Source: JBBKWG01 sp037968835
Lineage (GTDB): Bacteria; Pseudomonadota; Alphaproteobacteria; Rhodobacterales; Rhodobacteraceae
Direction: 5' to 3'
Length of the DNA: 57,820 nucleotides
Assembly: GCA_037968835.1 (NCBI GenBank)
Contig: JBBKWG010000237.1
Coordinates: 1 to 57,820 of the forward strand
The notes under the pieces are model-generated. The model saw only the letters and a list, made by a program, of their open reading frames with translations. It ran no database searches and was not told the DNA's origin. The translations under genes were made by a program, and so were the position numbers. Positions 1 through 8,551 of this stretch are shown here, in pieces; positions within the stretch are counted from its first letter, which is position 1, and every line of letters begins with the position of its first letter.

Positions 1-177
1 GAGGCTGCGTCGCTGGGTCAGGATCCGGGCGGCGACATCTTCATTCACGGCCAAGGAACGGTTGTCAGCCGCGCCAAACGCGACTGGACGTGGGGTTGCA
101 TCGCAGTCACCAACGATGAGATCGAAGATATCTATGCGATGGTGCGCGATGGGACGCCGATCACCATTTACGACTGA
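1..177 (+). CDS. L,D-transpeptidase (YkuD/YafK type), C-terminal fragment
   Basis: The window opens inside this gene; only the last 58 codons are present, in frame from base 1 to TGA at 175-177. The fragment carries the C-terminal half of the YkuD catalytic signature: IHGQG, then WGCIAVTNDEIEDIY, where the Cys is the nucleophile and the preceding HG pair belongs to the active site. Enzymes of this family make 3-3 cross-links in peptidoglycan or attach/detach periplasmic proteins; the GCIAVTNDEI form resembles the YafK branch. Its stop codon touches the stop of the convergent CAP-domain gene (177/178), so there is no room for a terminator. The N-terminus and any signal peptide are outside the window. 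Confidence 0.85.
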   Translation, partial: EAASLGQDPGGDIFIHGQGTVVSRAKRDWTWGCIAVTNDEIEDIYAMVRDGTPITIYD

Positions 178-687
178 TCAGGTGCCAAGTATCAGCGTCC
201 ACCAGATTTTGCCGCTGGGTTCCTGATACCAGTCAAAACCCATCTGGCGGGCGTTCGCGTCCAGAATGACTTGCCGTGTATCGGGCGTTGCCATCCACGC
301 GCTTAGCGTTTCCAGTTCGGTTTCATAGGTTTCCGAGATATTTTCACCCAAAAGCCGACCGCCATAGCCGACGCGCGCAACGCGGTCCAGCGGGCTCGAT
401 CCATCCGAACCAAAGTGCCAGGGACGGTTCTGGACCGACATATCGCGCGAATGCGTGGCCGCAGCGGCGTTCAGTTGCGAAGAAAGCTGCACCGGGGCAG
501 CGCCTGAAGCTCCGCGCAAGGCGTTCACGCTGTCCAGCATCCTGAACTGGACCTCTGACTCGTCGCTCGACGAAATTCGGTAGATCTGGGGCAATGGCTT
601 GCCGTCAGGTCCGAAGCGCGGTTCAGGCGTCGCACACGCCGCCAGAAGAAACGCAAAAACAGCAAGTAGGACTGAACTTCTGAACAT
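178..687 (-). CDS. CAP-domain lipoprotein
   Basis: 169 residues starting at the ATG at 687. I prefer it over an upstream in-frame start at 732 because it begins directly with a lipoprotein signal peptide: MFRSSVLLAVFAFLLAAC, with lipobox LAAC and Cys at residue 18. The mature part looks like a CAP/SCP-like extracellular domain (an early LxxLNxxR-like segment, HSRDM, WHFGSDG, GENI, then a Trp-rich end), the fold found in many secreted proteins of mostly unknown function. It sits tail to tail with one L,D-transpeptidase gene and head to head with another, suggesting an envelope or peptidoglycan role; that is inference. The domain call rests on motif layout, not on a search. Confidence 0.75.
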   Translation of the reverse strand: MFRSSVLLAVFAFLLAACATPEPRFGPDGKPLPQIYRISSSDESEVQFRMLDSVNALRGASGAAPVQLSSQLNAAAATHSRDMSVQNRPWHFGSDGSSPLDRVARVGYGGRLLGENISETYETELETLSAWMATPDTRQVILDANARQMGFDWYQEPSGKIWWTLILGT

Positions 688-851
688 TGGCGTCACGTAT
701 CCCTTTAAGATTTCGGGAACGCTTACAGGCAACTTGCCGCCGGTTCAAACCGAAGTGTCACAACAATCGGCAATCAAACGCTACTTTGAATTGAAGCCGG
801 GTGTACAGCGCCCTATTATCTTCGCTGATCACGCATAAATGGAGACGATAC

Positions 852-1448
852 ATGTCGCGCCAAAAACCAACCGGTCTGAACCGCCGCGGCTTCCTTGCCG
901 GAGCGACCGGCGGTGCCGCGCTTCTCGCCGCTCCTGCTGTCGCTCAGGACGTCGTAGAATTCCGAAACGAGATCTCGGGTACTGTCCGCCGAAACGCGTC
1001 CAGTTTTCGTTCGCTCGACTGGCAGCCCTATTTTGACAGCCTCAGAAACGGCGCTATCCTTGTTGATACCACATCAAGGGCCTTGCACTATTGGGACGAA
1101 AGCGGGTCGATCTATAAGCTCTATCCGACCAGCGTTCCGATTTCCGAGGACCTGACGCGTCGTGGCCGCACCAGTGTCGTGCGCAAGGTCGAAGGACCTG
1201 ACTGGCGTCCAACTCCCGCGATGAAAAAGCGCAACCCCGAATGGCCGGACTACGTGCCGCCTGGCCCCGACAATCCGCTTGGCACTCACGCGCTTTACCT
1301 TTCCTGGACCTATTACCGCATCCACGGCACCCACGACACGCGCAAGATCGGTCGTCGTTCGTCGAACGGTTGCATCGGTCTTTATAATGAGCACATTCAG
1401 GAATTGTTCGCCCTGTCCAACAATGGGACACAAGTTCTGCTGATCTGA
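852..1448 (+). CDS. Tat-exported L,D-transpeptidase (YkuD domain)
   Basis: 198 residues from ATG 852, preceded by GGAGACGA at 841-848 as ribosome binding site. The N-terminus has a twin-arginine signal (NRRGFLAG, Arg11-Arg12), a hydrophobic stretch and a cleavage site near AVAQD (about residue 32), so the protein is predicted to be exported folded by the Tat system. The YkuD signature is complete: IHGTHD with His158 and SSNGCIGL with the nucleophile Cys174. Family enzymes form 3-3 peptidoglycan cross-links or anchor outer-membrane proteins to the wall. The length matches compact Tat-dependent alphaproteobacterial members. A strong terminator follows at 1471-1504. Confidence 0.9.
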   Translation: MSRQKPTGLNRRGFLAGATGGAALLAAPAVAQDVVEFRNEISGTVRRNASSFRSLDWQPYFDSLRNGAILVDTTSRALHYWDESGSIYKLYPTSVPISEDLTRRGRTSVVRKVEGPDWRPTPAMKKRNPEWPDYVPPGPDNPLGTHALYLSWTYYRIHGTHDTRKIGRRSSNGCIGLYNEHIQELFALSNNGTQVLLI

Positions 1449-1470
1449 CGCGAACGATTCAGAATTATTG

Positions 1471-1504
1471 AAAACGGCGCCAGAGTTCACTTTGGCGCCG
1501 TTTT
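1471..1504. terminator. Bidirectional intrinsic terminator
   Basis: A 12-bp perfect stem (AAAACGGCGCCA with TGGCGCCGTTTT) around a 10-nt loop. T-runs lie on both strands: TTTTT at 1501-1505 on plus and the complement of AAAA 1471-1474 on minus. It lies between the convergent ends of the L,D-transpeptidase gene (1448) and hemH (1545) and should serve both. Confidence 0.9.
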
Positions 1505-1544
1505 TACATTGAATAGAGCCGACCTAGCGTCTGCAAACAGACGC

Positions 1545-2597
1545 TCAGTCCAGCCAGCCCCGCAGGTTCTCTTCGATAGTTTCGCTCAGCGCGGCGATAT
1601 GAGCGTCGTCGTCGTTGAGACAAGGGATATAAGTGAAACTCTCGCCGCCAGCGTGCTCGAAGCTCTCCCGGATCTCCTCGTTGATCTCTTCCAGCGTCTC
1701 AATACAATCTGCCGAGAATGCGGGAGCGATGACCGCGATTTTCTTCTTCCCGGCCTTGGCCAGCCGCGCGACTTCTTCGACGGTGTAAGGCTTCAACCAT
1801 TCTTCGGGGCCGAACTTCGACTGGAATGTCGTGACGATCTCGCTGTCTTTCCAGCCCAGCCGTTCTTTCAGTAATCGCGTCGTTTTTTGACACTGACAAT
1901 GATAGGGATCGCCCTCCAAAAGGTATCGCTGGGGTACGCCATGATACGAGCAAACAAGTATGTCGGGCTTTGTTTTGATGGCTGAATACGAGCGTTCCAC
2001 CGACTTGGCGAGCGCGTCGATATAGGTAGGACGGTCGAAGTAGGCAGGAACGGTTCGCGCAGATGGCTGCCATTTTTCGTCCATCAGCACGCGAAAGAAC
2101 TGATCGTTCGCTGTCGCCGTCGTCGCGCCTGCGTACTGAGGATAGAGGGGGAAGAACAGGATTTTGCGGCATCCCGCCTCGACCATCGCCCGCACCTTAA
2201 GTCGAGTAGACGGATTTCCGTAGCGCATGCAGTAGTCAACCATCACGTCGTCGCCGAATCGCGTGGCCATTGCCGCGCTGACTTTCACAGTTTGCGCCTT
2301 TGTGATCGTCGCAAGCGGGCTTTCTCCCGCATCCATGTTCCAGATCGACTTGTAGGCAGCACCGGACGAAAACGGCCGTTTCGTCAGGATTACCAGTTGC
2401 AGAAGTGGCTGCCAGAGCCACGGGCTGTAGTCGATGACGCGGCGGTCCGACAGGAACTCGTTGAGATAGCGCCGCATCGACCAGTAATCGTAACCATCCG
2501 GGGTCCCGAGATTGGCCAGCAGAACTCCGACCTTTTCACCCCGGACTGCCGGATGGTCCGCTGGCAGGTGCGTCTCATCAACCTTCGGTGCGTTCAT
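1545..2597 (-). CDS. hemH: Ferrochelatase
   Basis: 350 residues, starting at ATG 2597 with AGGACGG just upstream; a longer reading to 2657 lacks support. The enzyme inserts Fe2+ into protoporphyrin IX, the last step of protoheme synthesis. Family marks: VGVLLANLGTPDGYD at the start of the domain, the YSPWLWQPLL region, LFFPLYPQYAG, CSYHGVPQRY with the catalytic His, GDPYHCQCQKTT, and a late APAFSADCIETLEEI with the conserved Glu cluster. The length is normal for proteobacterial HemH. It is 56 nt downstream of a methyltransferase gene on the same strand and may be co-transcribed with it. Confidence 0.96.
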   Translation of the reverse strand: MNAPKVDETHLPADHPAVRGEKVGVLLANLGTPDGYDYWSMRRYLNEFLSDRRVIDYSPWLWQPLLQLVILTKRPFSSGAAYKSIWNMDAGESPLATITKAQTVKVSAAMATRFGDDVMVDYCMRYGNPSTRLKVRAMVEAGCRKILFFPLYPQYAGATTATANDQFFRVLMDEKWQPSARTVPAYFDRPTYIDALAKSVERSYSAIKTKPDILVCSYHGVPQRYLLEGDPYHCQCQKTTRLLKERLGWKDSEIVTTFQSKFGPEEWLKPYTVEEVARLAKAGKKKIAVIAPAFSADCIETLEEINEEIRESFEHAGGESFTYIPCLNDDDAHIAALSETIEENLRGWLD

Positions 2598-2653
2598 TGC
2601 CGTCCTGCCCAATGCCTGAGTTTCGCCCGGACATAACCGGATTCGCCCGAAGG

Positions 2654-3496
2654 TCAACGCGTGCGCGGCGCGGCATTCTCGCCGGTCGGCGTCTCGTCAA
2701 CCCCTAGCACATCGGCAAGCCGCGCTTTGGCGGATCCCGGGTGCAGTGGCTTTTGCTGGCTTTCATCGGGTGCCCAGCCGGTCCGGAAAACGAACTCGAA
2801 TGTCGCGAGTAAGAAGCCGTCGTTGTCTGCGAATGATTTCTTGTAAATGTCCTCAGTCACCTGAAACAGTCTCTTTGGCGGTATCCGCTTGTGGCGACTC
2901 GCGAGAGCGTTGGTTTCGCCCATTCCGCGCAGGTCGCCAATCAACGCGTGCAGCGAGCGGTAGCGCACGGTTATACGCCGACTGTCCGCAACCGGAAGCG
3001 CAAGACCGGCCCGCTGGATCAATGCCCCCAGATCGCGCATGTCAGCCATCGGAAGAACCCGCGGCGACAGGCCCCCTGTCAGCACCGTCTCGGCTTCGGC
3101 CAAAGCTGACCGCAACTCGTGCAACGTCTGACCCCCTGCCATCACCGCAAGAAAAAGGCCGTCCGGCTCCAGCGCGAGCCTTGACTGAGCGATCTGCCCA
3201 ACCGGATCGTTGGCCCAGTGAAGTGAAAACGCATGCAAAATCAGATCGTGTGCGCCGCGACCCAGATCGAGCTTCTCGCTGTCTAGGATGCGCGGCGCGT
3301 GGTTGAGACGCGGGCCGAAGCTGGCATTCAGGGGTCCAATAATTGCAGGCTTGGCAAACGATTTGTTAACTTCTTCCAGTCTTTCCTCGATCTCGTCGGC
3401 TATTTCGTCTTGCAGAAACGTGACCGGCGACTTCGACGCGCGGGCGCGGTGCAGCATCAGAGCCGTGCGATCTGTCAGGATAGGTATTTCAGCCAT
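2654..3496 (-). CDS. SAM-dependent methyltransferase-like protein (BioC/NDUFAF5 family)
   Basis: 280 residues from ATG 3496. An upstream extension to 3685 would run into divergent comF and is rejected. The N-terminus (IPILTDRTALMLHRAR) and the body (class I methyltransferase fold, LILHAFSLHWANDPVGQIAQ, LALEPDGLFLAVMAGG) match the BioC-like family that includes mitochondrial NDUFAF5, a complex I assembly factor that hydroxylates an Arg. The usual GxGxG SAM loop is not clear here, the region near 75-100 reading IIGPLNASFGPRL, so methyl transfer itself is uncertain. Only 24 bp separate it from divergent comF. It is probably co-transcribed with hemH. Confidence 0.8.
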   Translation of the reverse strand: MAEIPILTDRTALMLHRARASKSPVTFLQDEIADEIEERLEEVNKSFAKPAIIGPLNASFGPRLNHAPRILDSEKLDLGRGAHDLILHAFSLHWANDPVGQIAQSRLALEPDGLFLAVMAGGQTLHELRSALAEAETVLTGGLSPRVLPMADMRDLGALIQRAGLALPVADSRRITVRYRSLHALIGDLRGMGETNALASRHKRIPPKRLFQVTEDIYKKSFADNDGFLLATFEFVFRTGWAPDESQQKPLHPGSAKARLADVLGVDETPTGENAAPRTR

Positions 3497-3520
3497 GGTA
3501 GTTTGGGAAAGTAGGCACAG

Positions 3521-4246
3521 ATGGGCGTGATGCAAAGGGCGCTCGCGCTGATCTATCCGGATCAATGCCTGCTTTGCAGCGCTCTCGTGGATCAACCTGG
3601 TGCGCTGTGCGGATCGTGTTGGCGCGAAACACCGTTCCTGAAGGGGCTTGGATGCGGTCTCTGCGGTGCGGCGCTGCCCGGGCAAGGCGATGGAACGACT
3701 GATATGTGCGATGATTGCCTGACATTGCCGCGTCCCTGGACAAAGGGGCGCGCCGCGCTGTCGTATCGGGACGCAGGCCGCAAACTGGTCCTTGCATTAA
3801 AACATGCCGATCGCATCGACCTGGCTGGTCCGGCCGCTCGATGGATGGCTCGGGCGGGAAAAGACGTGCTTTCTTCCGATACGCTACTTATTCCGGTGCC
3901 GGCCCACTGGACGCGTCTTGTTGCCCGCCGATACAATCAGGCCGCCGAACTTGCGCGTGCGCTGTCCTCTGAGACAGGATGCCGCGTCTGTCCGGATGGC
4001 CTCATTCGACTTCGCCGGACCAAGGTGCATGATGGCATGGGAGTGGATGCAAGGTTTGCCAATATGGACGGCGCAATAGTCGCTAACCCACGCCGAAAGG
4101 GCATTTTCGCAGGCGCACAGGTCTGCCTGATTGACGATGTCATGACATCCGGCGCAACTCTCGCAGCCGCCGCTTCGGCCTGTAGCGCTTCGGGCGCGGA
4201 ACAGATTTTTGTCCTCGTGCTGGCGCGGGTAGAAAAGTCGCCCTAG
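3521..4246 (+). CDS. comF: ComF family phosphoribosyltransferase-like protein
   Basis: 241 residues. The N-terminus has a four-Cys zinc-finger-like part (C16/C19, C30/C33, C45/C48) and a further CDDC near 63-66; the C-terminus has a type I phosphoribosyltransferase fold with the PRPP loop LIDDVMTSGAT (about 203-213) and the ComF-typical RRTKVHDGM segment (about 165-173). ComF is needed for natural transformation in several bacteria, though its catalytic role is unsettled. The start at 3521 is only 24 bp from the divergent methyltransferase start, so promoter elements must extend into coding DNA. grxC follows after 33 nt. Confidence 0.9.
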   Translation: MGVMQRALALIYPDQCLLCSALVDQPGALCGSCWRETPFLKGLGCGLCGAALPGQGDGTTDMCDDCLTLPRPWTKGRAALSYRDAGRKLVLALKHADRIDLAGPAARWMARAGKDVLSSDTLLIPVPAHWTRLVARRYNQAAELARALSSETGCRVCPDGLIRLRRTKVHDGMGVDARFANMDGAIVANPRRKGIFAGAQVCLIDDVMTSGATLAAAASACSASGAEQIFVLVLARVEKSP

Positions 4247-4279
4247 ATAAGGGGCAAGCCATCCGAAGGACTGCAACGC

Positions 4280-4537
4280 ATGAAGAATGTGGAAATGTAT
4301 ACGTCGCCGTTTTGTGGCTTTTGCCACGCCGCCAAGAGGTTATTGACCCAGAAGAACATCAGCTTCACTGAAATCGACGTGACGCAGAACCCAGACAAGC
4401 GCCGCGAGATGATGCAGCGCGCAAAGGGGCGACACACCGTTCCGCAGATTTTTGTCGGCGAAACGCATGTCGGCGGATGCGACGACCTGTTCGCACTCGA
4501 GCGTTCGGGCAAACTCGATCCGCTTCTTGCGGCTTGA
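4280..4537 (+). CDS. grxC: Glutaredoxin 3
   Basis: 85 residues, the usual size of a class I glutaredoxin. The dithiol active site CGFC is at residues 12-15 (TSPFCGFCHAA). The cis-Pro segment HTVPQIFVG and the GCDDL glutathione-binding turn follow in the right order. It is a cytosolic glutathione-dependent disulfide reductase. The start has GGACTGCAACGC just upstream. The next gene begins 3 nt after the stop and is a nitrilase whose relatives include a deaminated-glutathione amidase; the pairing suggests a shared glutathione theme. Confidence 0.96.
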   Translation: MKNVEMYTSPFCGFCHAAKRLLTQKNISFTEIDVTQNPDKRREMMQRAKGRHTVPQIFVGETHVGGCDDLFALERSGKLDPLLAA

Positions 4538-4540
4538 ACC

Positions 4541-5368
4541 ATGCGCGTTGGACTCATTCAGCTTTGTTCCAGCGACGACCCCGTTGCGAACCTGTCTGAA
4601 ACCCGCCGGGCCATCAGATCTGCCGCTCGCGGTGCCGCCGAAGTCATCCTGACGCCTGAAGTCACCAACTGCGTGTCCGCAAGTCGCGCCCGTCAGAATG
4701 AAGTTCTCAGAACCGAAGCCGAGGACATGACGCTGGCAACGCTTCGCGACGAAGCGAAGACACTTGGGGTGACGATCCTGATCGGCTCGCTGGCGCTGAA
4801 GGAGGAGGGGGAAGACAGGTTCGTGAACCGGTCGTTCCTGATCGACCCCGAGGGAAACGTGACTGCGAAATATGACAAAATACACATGTTCGACGTTCAA
4901 ATCTCTGAAACAGAGACGTATCGCGAGAGTGCGGGTTACAAGCCGGGATCGAAAGCAGTCGTCGCCGAAGCCGCCGGTGAACTGATCGGAATGACCATCT
5001 GTTACGATGTGCGCTTTCCGCAGCTTTACCGCGATCTGGCCCATGCCGGAGCAAGGATTCTGACGGTTCCCTCAGCTTTTTCGCCCGAAACCGGCGCAGC
5101 CCACTGGCAGACGCTTCTTTGTGCCCGCGCCATCGAAAACGGCTGCTTTGTTCTGGCTCCGGCCCAATCCGGGGCGCACACGGCGTCAGTGGGTCGGCGT
5201 CGCAGGAGTTATGGTCACTCGCTTGCCATCGACCCCTGGGGCCGCGTACTTAGCGATGGAGGCGAGGCGGCGGGCGTCACCTTGATTGATCTGGACATGC
5301 CGCTTGTTGATGATGTGCGCAGGCGGCTTCCGTCATTGACACATGATCGCACCTACGAAAGGCCCTGA
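4541..5368 (+). CDS. Carbon-nitrogen hydrolase (nitrilase superfamily, Nit-like)
   Basis: 275 residues with all three catalytic residues of the nitrilase superfamily: Glu40 (ILTPE), Lys113 (YDKIHMFD) and Cys154 (TICYDVRFP). The KIHMFDV segment and overall length fit the Nit1/Nit2 branch, which includes omega-amidase and deaminated-glutathione amidase; which substrate applies cannot be read from sequence. It follows grxC by 3 nt and overlaps the next gene by one base (TGATG), so grxC, this gene and marR are probably translated from one mRNA. It is cytosolic, with no signal peptide. Confidence 0.9.
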   Translation: MRVGLIQLCSSDDPVANLSETRRAIRSAARGAAEVILTPEVTNCVSASRARQNEVLRTEAEDMTLATLRDEAKTLGVTILIGSLALKEEGEDRFVNRSFLIDPEGNVTAKYDKIHMFDVQISETETYRESAGYKPGSKAVVAEAAGELIGMTICYDVRFPQLYRDLAHAGARILTVPSAFSPETGAAHWQTLLCARAIENGCFVLAPAQSGAHTASVGRRRRSYGHSLAIDPWGRVLSDGGEAAGVTLIDLDMPLVDDVRRRLPSLTHDRTYERP

Positions 5369-5841
5369 TGGCTGATCAAACCGACCCGAACGACCCCTTG
5401 GCCATTGCGCTTTTCAGCGAGATATTCATGGCTGACCAATTGGCCCGGTCCCGGCTGGCGAAGGCTTTGCCAAAGGGCATGGAACTCAGCCACTTCTCGG
5501 TTCTGAACCTTCTCGCCCGATCGAACAGCGAACGAACTCCGGCGCAGCTTGCAAAGGCGTTTCACGTCACGCGCGGCGCGATGACGAACACGATCAGCAA
5601 ACTGGAATGGGCGGGACACGTTCACGTCCGTCCCGATTGGGACGATGCCCGTCGCAAATTCATATCCGTGAGTGCCTCGGGTCTCAAAGCCCGAGACGAG
5701 GCGTTGGCCGCAATTGCCCCGATCCTTGTCGACGTGGTCGAAGCTATCGGATCGGACAAGGTGCGCGCGGCGCTCCCGGTGCTGCGCGAAGTCCGCAAAC
5801 GGTTTGAGGATCCTGCGACTAAGGACGAAGTGACGTCGTAA
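5368..5841 (+). CDS. MarR family transcriptional regulator
   Basis: 157 residues. The centre has a winged helix-turn-helix of MarR type: a recognition region around ARSNSERTPAQLAKAFHVTRGAMTNTISKLEWAGHVHVRPDWDDARRKF, read in pieces, with the DDARRK wing. Members are dimeric repressors released by small ligands. It overlaps the preceding hydrolase gene by one base and overlaps the 3' end of ubiG, on the other strand, by 23 bp. Its target and ligand are unknown; the operon partners are the first candidates. Confidence 0.88.
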   Translation: MADQTDPNDPLAIALFSEIFMADQLARSRLAKALPKGMELSHFSVLNLLARSNSERTPAQLAKAFHVTRGAMTNTISKLEWAGHVHVRPDWDDARRKFISVSASGLKARDEALAAIAPILVDVVEAIGSDKVRAALPVLREVRKRFEDPATKDEVTS

Positions 5842-6559
5842 CGTAGTTTACGCTCAGATCGCGATCCGAAAGTCGCCAACTCCACATCACCGGATTGAAG
5901 ACGAAGCCTTTGCGATCAACGGGATCGAGTCCCGCTTTTCTGAGCAGGTCGAAAAGTTCGTCCGGTGAAATGAACTTCGAGAAGTCGTGGGTTCCTTTCG
6001 GAAGCCACCGCATCACGTATTCAGCCCCGAGAATCGCGATCGCAAAGCTTTTGGGGTTCCGGTTGATCGTCGAACAGACCATTAGTCCGCCCGGTTTCAG
6101 CAGATCATGGCATGCGGTCAAATACGCCAGCGGATCGGACACGTGCTCTACGACTTCCATATTCAGCACGGCATCGAATGTTTCGCCCTTCACCGCCAGT
6201 GCCTCTGCGGTGGTGTGTCGGTAGTCTATATCCAGCCCCTGCGCTTCGGCGTGTACCTGCGCCACAGGGATGTTTCGCTCTGCGGCATCAGCGCCGACGA
6301 CCTTGGCACCAAGTCGCGCCATCGGTTCTGACAGCAGCCCGCCGCCACAGCCAATGTCCAAGATCCGAAGTCCCTCAAACGGCAGCCGCCCGCTCAAATT
6401 ACGCCCGAACTCGGCTGCAAGCTGGCTGGTGATATAATCCAGACGGCAGGGATTCAGCATGTGCAGCGGTTTGAACTTGCCGTTCGGATCCCACCATTCG
6501 GCGGCCATCGCCTGGAACTTCTCGATCTCTCCGGCGTCGATTGTCGTTCTCTGCTGCAT
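5819..6559 (-). CDS. ubiG: Ubiquinone biosynthesis O-methyltransferase
   Basis: 246 residues. UbiG performs both O-methylations in ubiquinone synthesis. The SAM-binding loop LDIGCGGGLLSEPMARLGA is plain, with VVGADAAERNI and the later NMEVVEHVSDP and GGLMVCSTINRN motifs typical of UbiG. The N-terminal EIEKFQAMAAEWWDPNGKFKPLH is the family hallmark. The start is ATG 6559. The 3' end runs 23 bp into the convergent marR gene. The divergent prolyl aminopeptidase gene starts 75 bp away. Confidence 0.96.
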   Translation of the reverse strand: MQQRTTIDAGEIEKFQAMAAEWWDPNGKFKPLHMLNPCRLDYITSQLAAEFGRNLSGRLPFEGLRILDIGCGGGLLSEPMARLGAKVVGADAAERNIPVAQVHAEAQGLDIDYRHTTAEALAVKGETFDAVLNMEVVEHVSDPLAYLTACHDLLKPGGLMVCSTINRNPKSFAIAILGAEYVMRWLPKGTHDFSKFISPDELFDLLRKAGLDPVDRKGFVFNPVMWSWRLSDRDLSVNYVTTSLRP

Positions 6560-6634
6560 GTCGCGCTCCGGGCTGTTCGCTCTGAGTTGATTTCCGCCAT
6601 GGATCGACGGGTAATCACGATATATAGGACGGAT

Positions 6635-7609
6635 ATGGACCGTCCCGCCGACAAAAGAACTGCGTCACAGTTTCTCTATCCGTCGATCGATCCGTTCGAT
6701 CAGCGGATGCTGGATGTCGGCGACGGCCATCGGATCTATGTCGAACAATGCGGAAACCCGGAAGGAGTTCCCGTTGTCGTGCTGCACGGCGGCCCCGGTG
6801 GTGGCTGCTCACCGGCGATGCGGCGCTATTTCGACCCTTCGCACTATCGCATCATTCTGTTCGACCAGCGTGGCTGCGGCCGCTCGCGCCCCCATGCCAG
6901 CGTCAAGGAAAACACCACGTGGCATCTGGTTCGCGACATCGAGTTGATTCGGCAGACACTCGGGATTGATCGCTGGCTGGTTTTTGGCGGAAGCTGGGGT
7001 GCGACACTCGGCCTAGTCTACGCCATTACGCATCCCGATCGAATCCTTCATCTCATCTTGCGTGGCGTCTTTCTGATGACAAAGGCCGAACTTCGCTGGT
7101 TTTACGGCGGCGGCGCCGGGTCGTTCTGGCCCGACATCTGGTCGCGCTTCACGGCGATGATACCGGACGACGAACAGAACGATCTGGTGGGGGCCTATCA
7201 CAAGCGCCTCTTCTCGGGCGATCTGCCGCAGGAGACGCGATTCGCGCGGGCGTGGGCGGGGTGGGAAAATACCCTCGCATCCATCAGCAACGACGGACCC
7301 GGGGGCGAAAGCCCTGCTGAGTATGCTCGCGCGTTCGCTCGACTTGAGAACCACTACTTCATGCACAACGGCTTTCTCGAGGAGGATGGCTGGATCGAAA
7401 AGCACATCGACGCTCTCGCCAATGTCCCGGGTGTGATCGTGCAGGGGCGGTATGACATGATTTGCCCCCCTGCCGCTGCGCATCGAATCAACGCAGCGTG
7501 GCCGAGGTCGCGACTTGTGATCGTTCCTCGCGCGGGCCACGCTCTGAGCGAGCCTGGGATCAGTGCAGAGCTGGTTCGGGCAACGGATTCGCTACGCCGA
7601 AACCTCTAG
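6635..7609 (+). CDS. pip: Prolyl aminopeptidase (proline iminopeptidase)
   Basis: 324 residues from ATG 6635, with AGGA at 6626-6629. Upstream in-frame starts would overlap ubiG and are not preferred. An alpha/beta hydrolase of peptidase family S33: oxyanion motif HGGPGGG (51-57), DQRGCGRS, nucleophile Ser120 in GGSWGATL, Asp in QGRYDMICP and His in RAGHAL near the C-terminus. The enzyme removes N-terminal proline from peptides. No signal peptide is seen, so it is cytosolic. It is divergent from ubiG and appears to be a single-gene unit; the next gene has its own candidate promoter. Confidence 0.94.
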   Translation: MDRPADKRTASQFLYPSIDPFDQRMLDVGDGHRIYVEQCGNPEGVPVVVLHGGPGGGCSPAMRRYFDPSHYRIILFDQRGCGRSRPHASVKENTTWHLVRDIELIRQTLGIDRWLVFGGSWGATLGLVYAITHPDRILHLILRGVFLMTKAELRWFYGGGAGSFWPDIWSRFTAMIPDDEQNDLVGAYHKRLFSGDLPQETRFARAWAGWENTLASISNDGPGGESPAEYARAFARLENHYFMHNGFLEEDGWIEKHIDALANVPGVIVQGRYDMICPPAAAHRINAAWPRSRLVIVPRAGHALSEPGISAELVRATDSLRRNL

Positions 7610-7688
7610 AATCGCATTTCCGTGCGCCTACTGCCAGTCGTTGTCACGACAAGATCTGGCGAGTTGTCGCTTAGTGGTCCGCTACTGG

Positions 7689-7717
7689 TTGAGTGCCTTA
7701 AAGTGTTTCGATAGTAA
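7689..7717 (+). promoter_or_regulatory. Candidate sigma-70 type promoter of the CAP-domain gene
   Basis: TTGAGT (7689-7694), 17-bp spacer, TAGTAA (7712-7717), about 90 bp before the ATG at 7808. Found by eye; the rest of 7610-7807 shows no gene. Confidence 0.4.
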
Positions 7718-7807
7718 TTTCCAAACGAGTGCCAGTCCCCCGCCTCTCTTTGGCCGCATTCTTTGCCAAGTTTGTGGACCGTGGGGGCGGGATTGAAGGA
7801 CCTGGGG

Positions 7808-8443
7808 ATGAGATCGACTTTGTCTGCTGTTTGCGTCGGCGTGGCGCTGACCGTTGCTGCCACCTCTGCTGCCGACGCGTGTAGCCGGTCAGTTTCCGCC
7901 AAGGCCGCCCAAACCGCGGTTCCATCCGGCAAGATCGACCAGAATCTTCTGGAAGCAGCGATCCGCGAAGAGGTAAACTTTCACCGCTGCCGCGCCGGAC
8001 TTCGCGCTGTTGGTGATGCTGGCAACGGATTGGCCAAGCAGGCCCACAAGCACAGCAGTTGGATGGCGCGCACTCAACAATTGACGCACCGGAGCACAGT
8101 CGCCGGCAGCGCGACGTTGAAGCAGCGAATCAAGAACGCTGGTATCCGGATCAAGGCCGGATCGGAAAACATCGGAATGGTACATCGGTATCAGGTCGAC
8201 AATCGCCGCTTCAAGATTGTCAACTCAAACGCCTGCCAGTTCTCGACTTACAGCGGACAGCCACTTCCCGCGCATTCGTATGCTTCGCTCGCACGCCATG
8301 TCGTCGATCTCTGGATGCAGTCGCCCGGGCATCGCAAGAACATCCTGGACGGCAGAGTTTCCAAGATGGCAACCGCGGTCGCATTCGACCCCAAGGCAAA
8401 GTATTGCGGCCAGTTCTGGGTGACGCAGAACTTCGTCGGCTGA
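7808..8443 (+). CDS. Secreted CAP-domain protein
   Basis: 211 residues from ATG 7808, with AAGGA ending at 7800. A Sec-type signal peptide covers roughly residues 1-24 (hydrophobic core LSAVCVGVALTVAA, cleavage near SAADA). The mature part has CAP-domain marks: EEVNFHRCRAGL, KQAHKHSSWMA, SENIG, and the C-terminal MQSPGHRKNILDG / FWVTQNF, which correspond to the CAP3 and CAP4-like motifs. At least four Cys in the mature protein could form disulfides. CAP proteins are extracellular, and bacterial members are mostly uncharacterised. It is the second CAP gene in the window, unlike the lipoprotein at 178-687 in anchoring. Confidence 0.85.
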   Translation: MRSTLSAVCVGVALTVAATSAADACSRSVSAKAAQTAVPSGKIDQNLLEAAIREEVNFHRCRAGLRAVGDAGNGLAKQAHKHSSWMARTQQLTHRSTVAGSATLKQRIKNAGIRIKAGSENIGMVHRYQVDNRRFKIVNSNACQFSTYSGQPLPAHSYASLARHVVDLWMQSPGHRKNILDGRVSKMATAVAFDPKAKYCGQFWVTQNFVG

Positions 8444-8468
8444 CTTTCGGGGAACGGACGCTTTCCAC

Positions 8469-8497
8469 TTGCGGAATCGACCGGCCCCGCCTATATC
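8469..8497 (+). promoter_or_regulatory. Candidate promoter of the rimP-nusA-infB operon
   Basis: TTGCGG (8469-8474), 17-bp spacer, TATATC (8492-8497). A start near 8504 would give a leader of about 84 nt that contains the terminator-like hairpin at 8552-8574. Confidence 0.45.
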
Positions 8498-8551
8498 CCC
8501 CTCAACAGCGGCGCATCGGCCTCCACCCCCGACGCTCCACCGGAAATTTTC

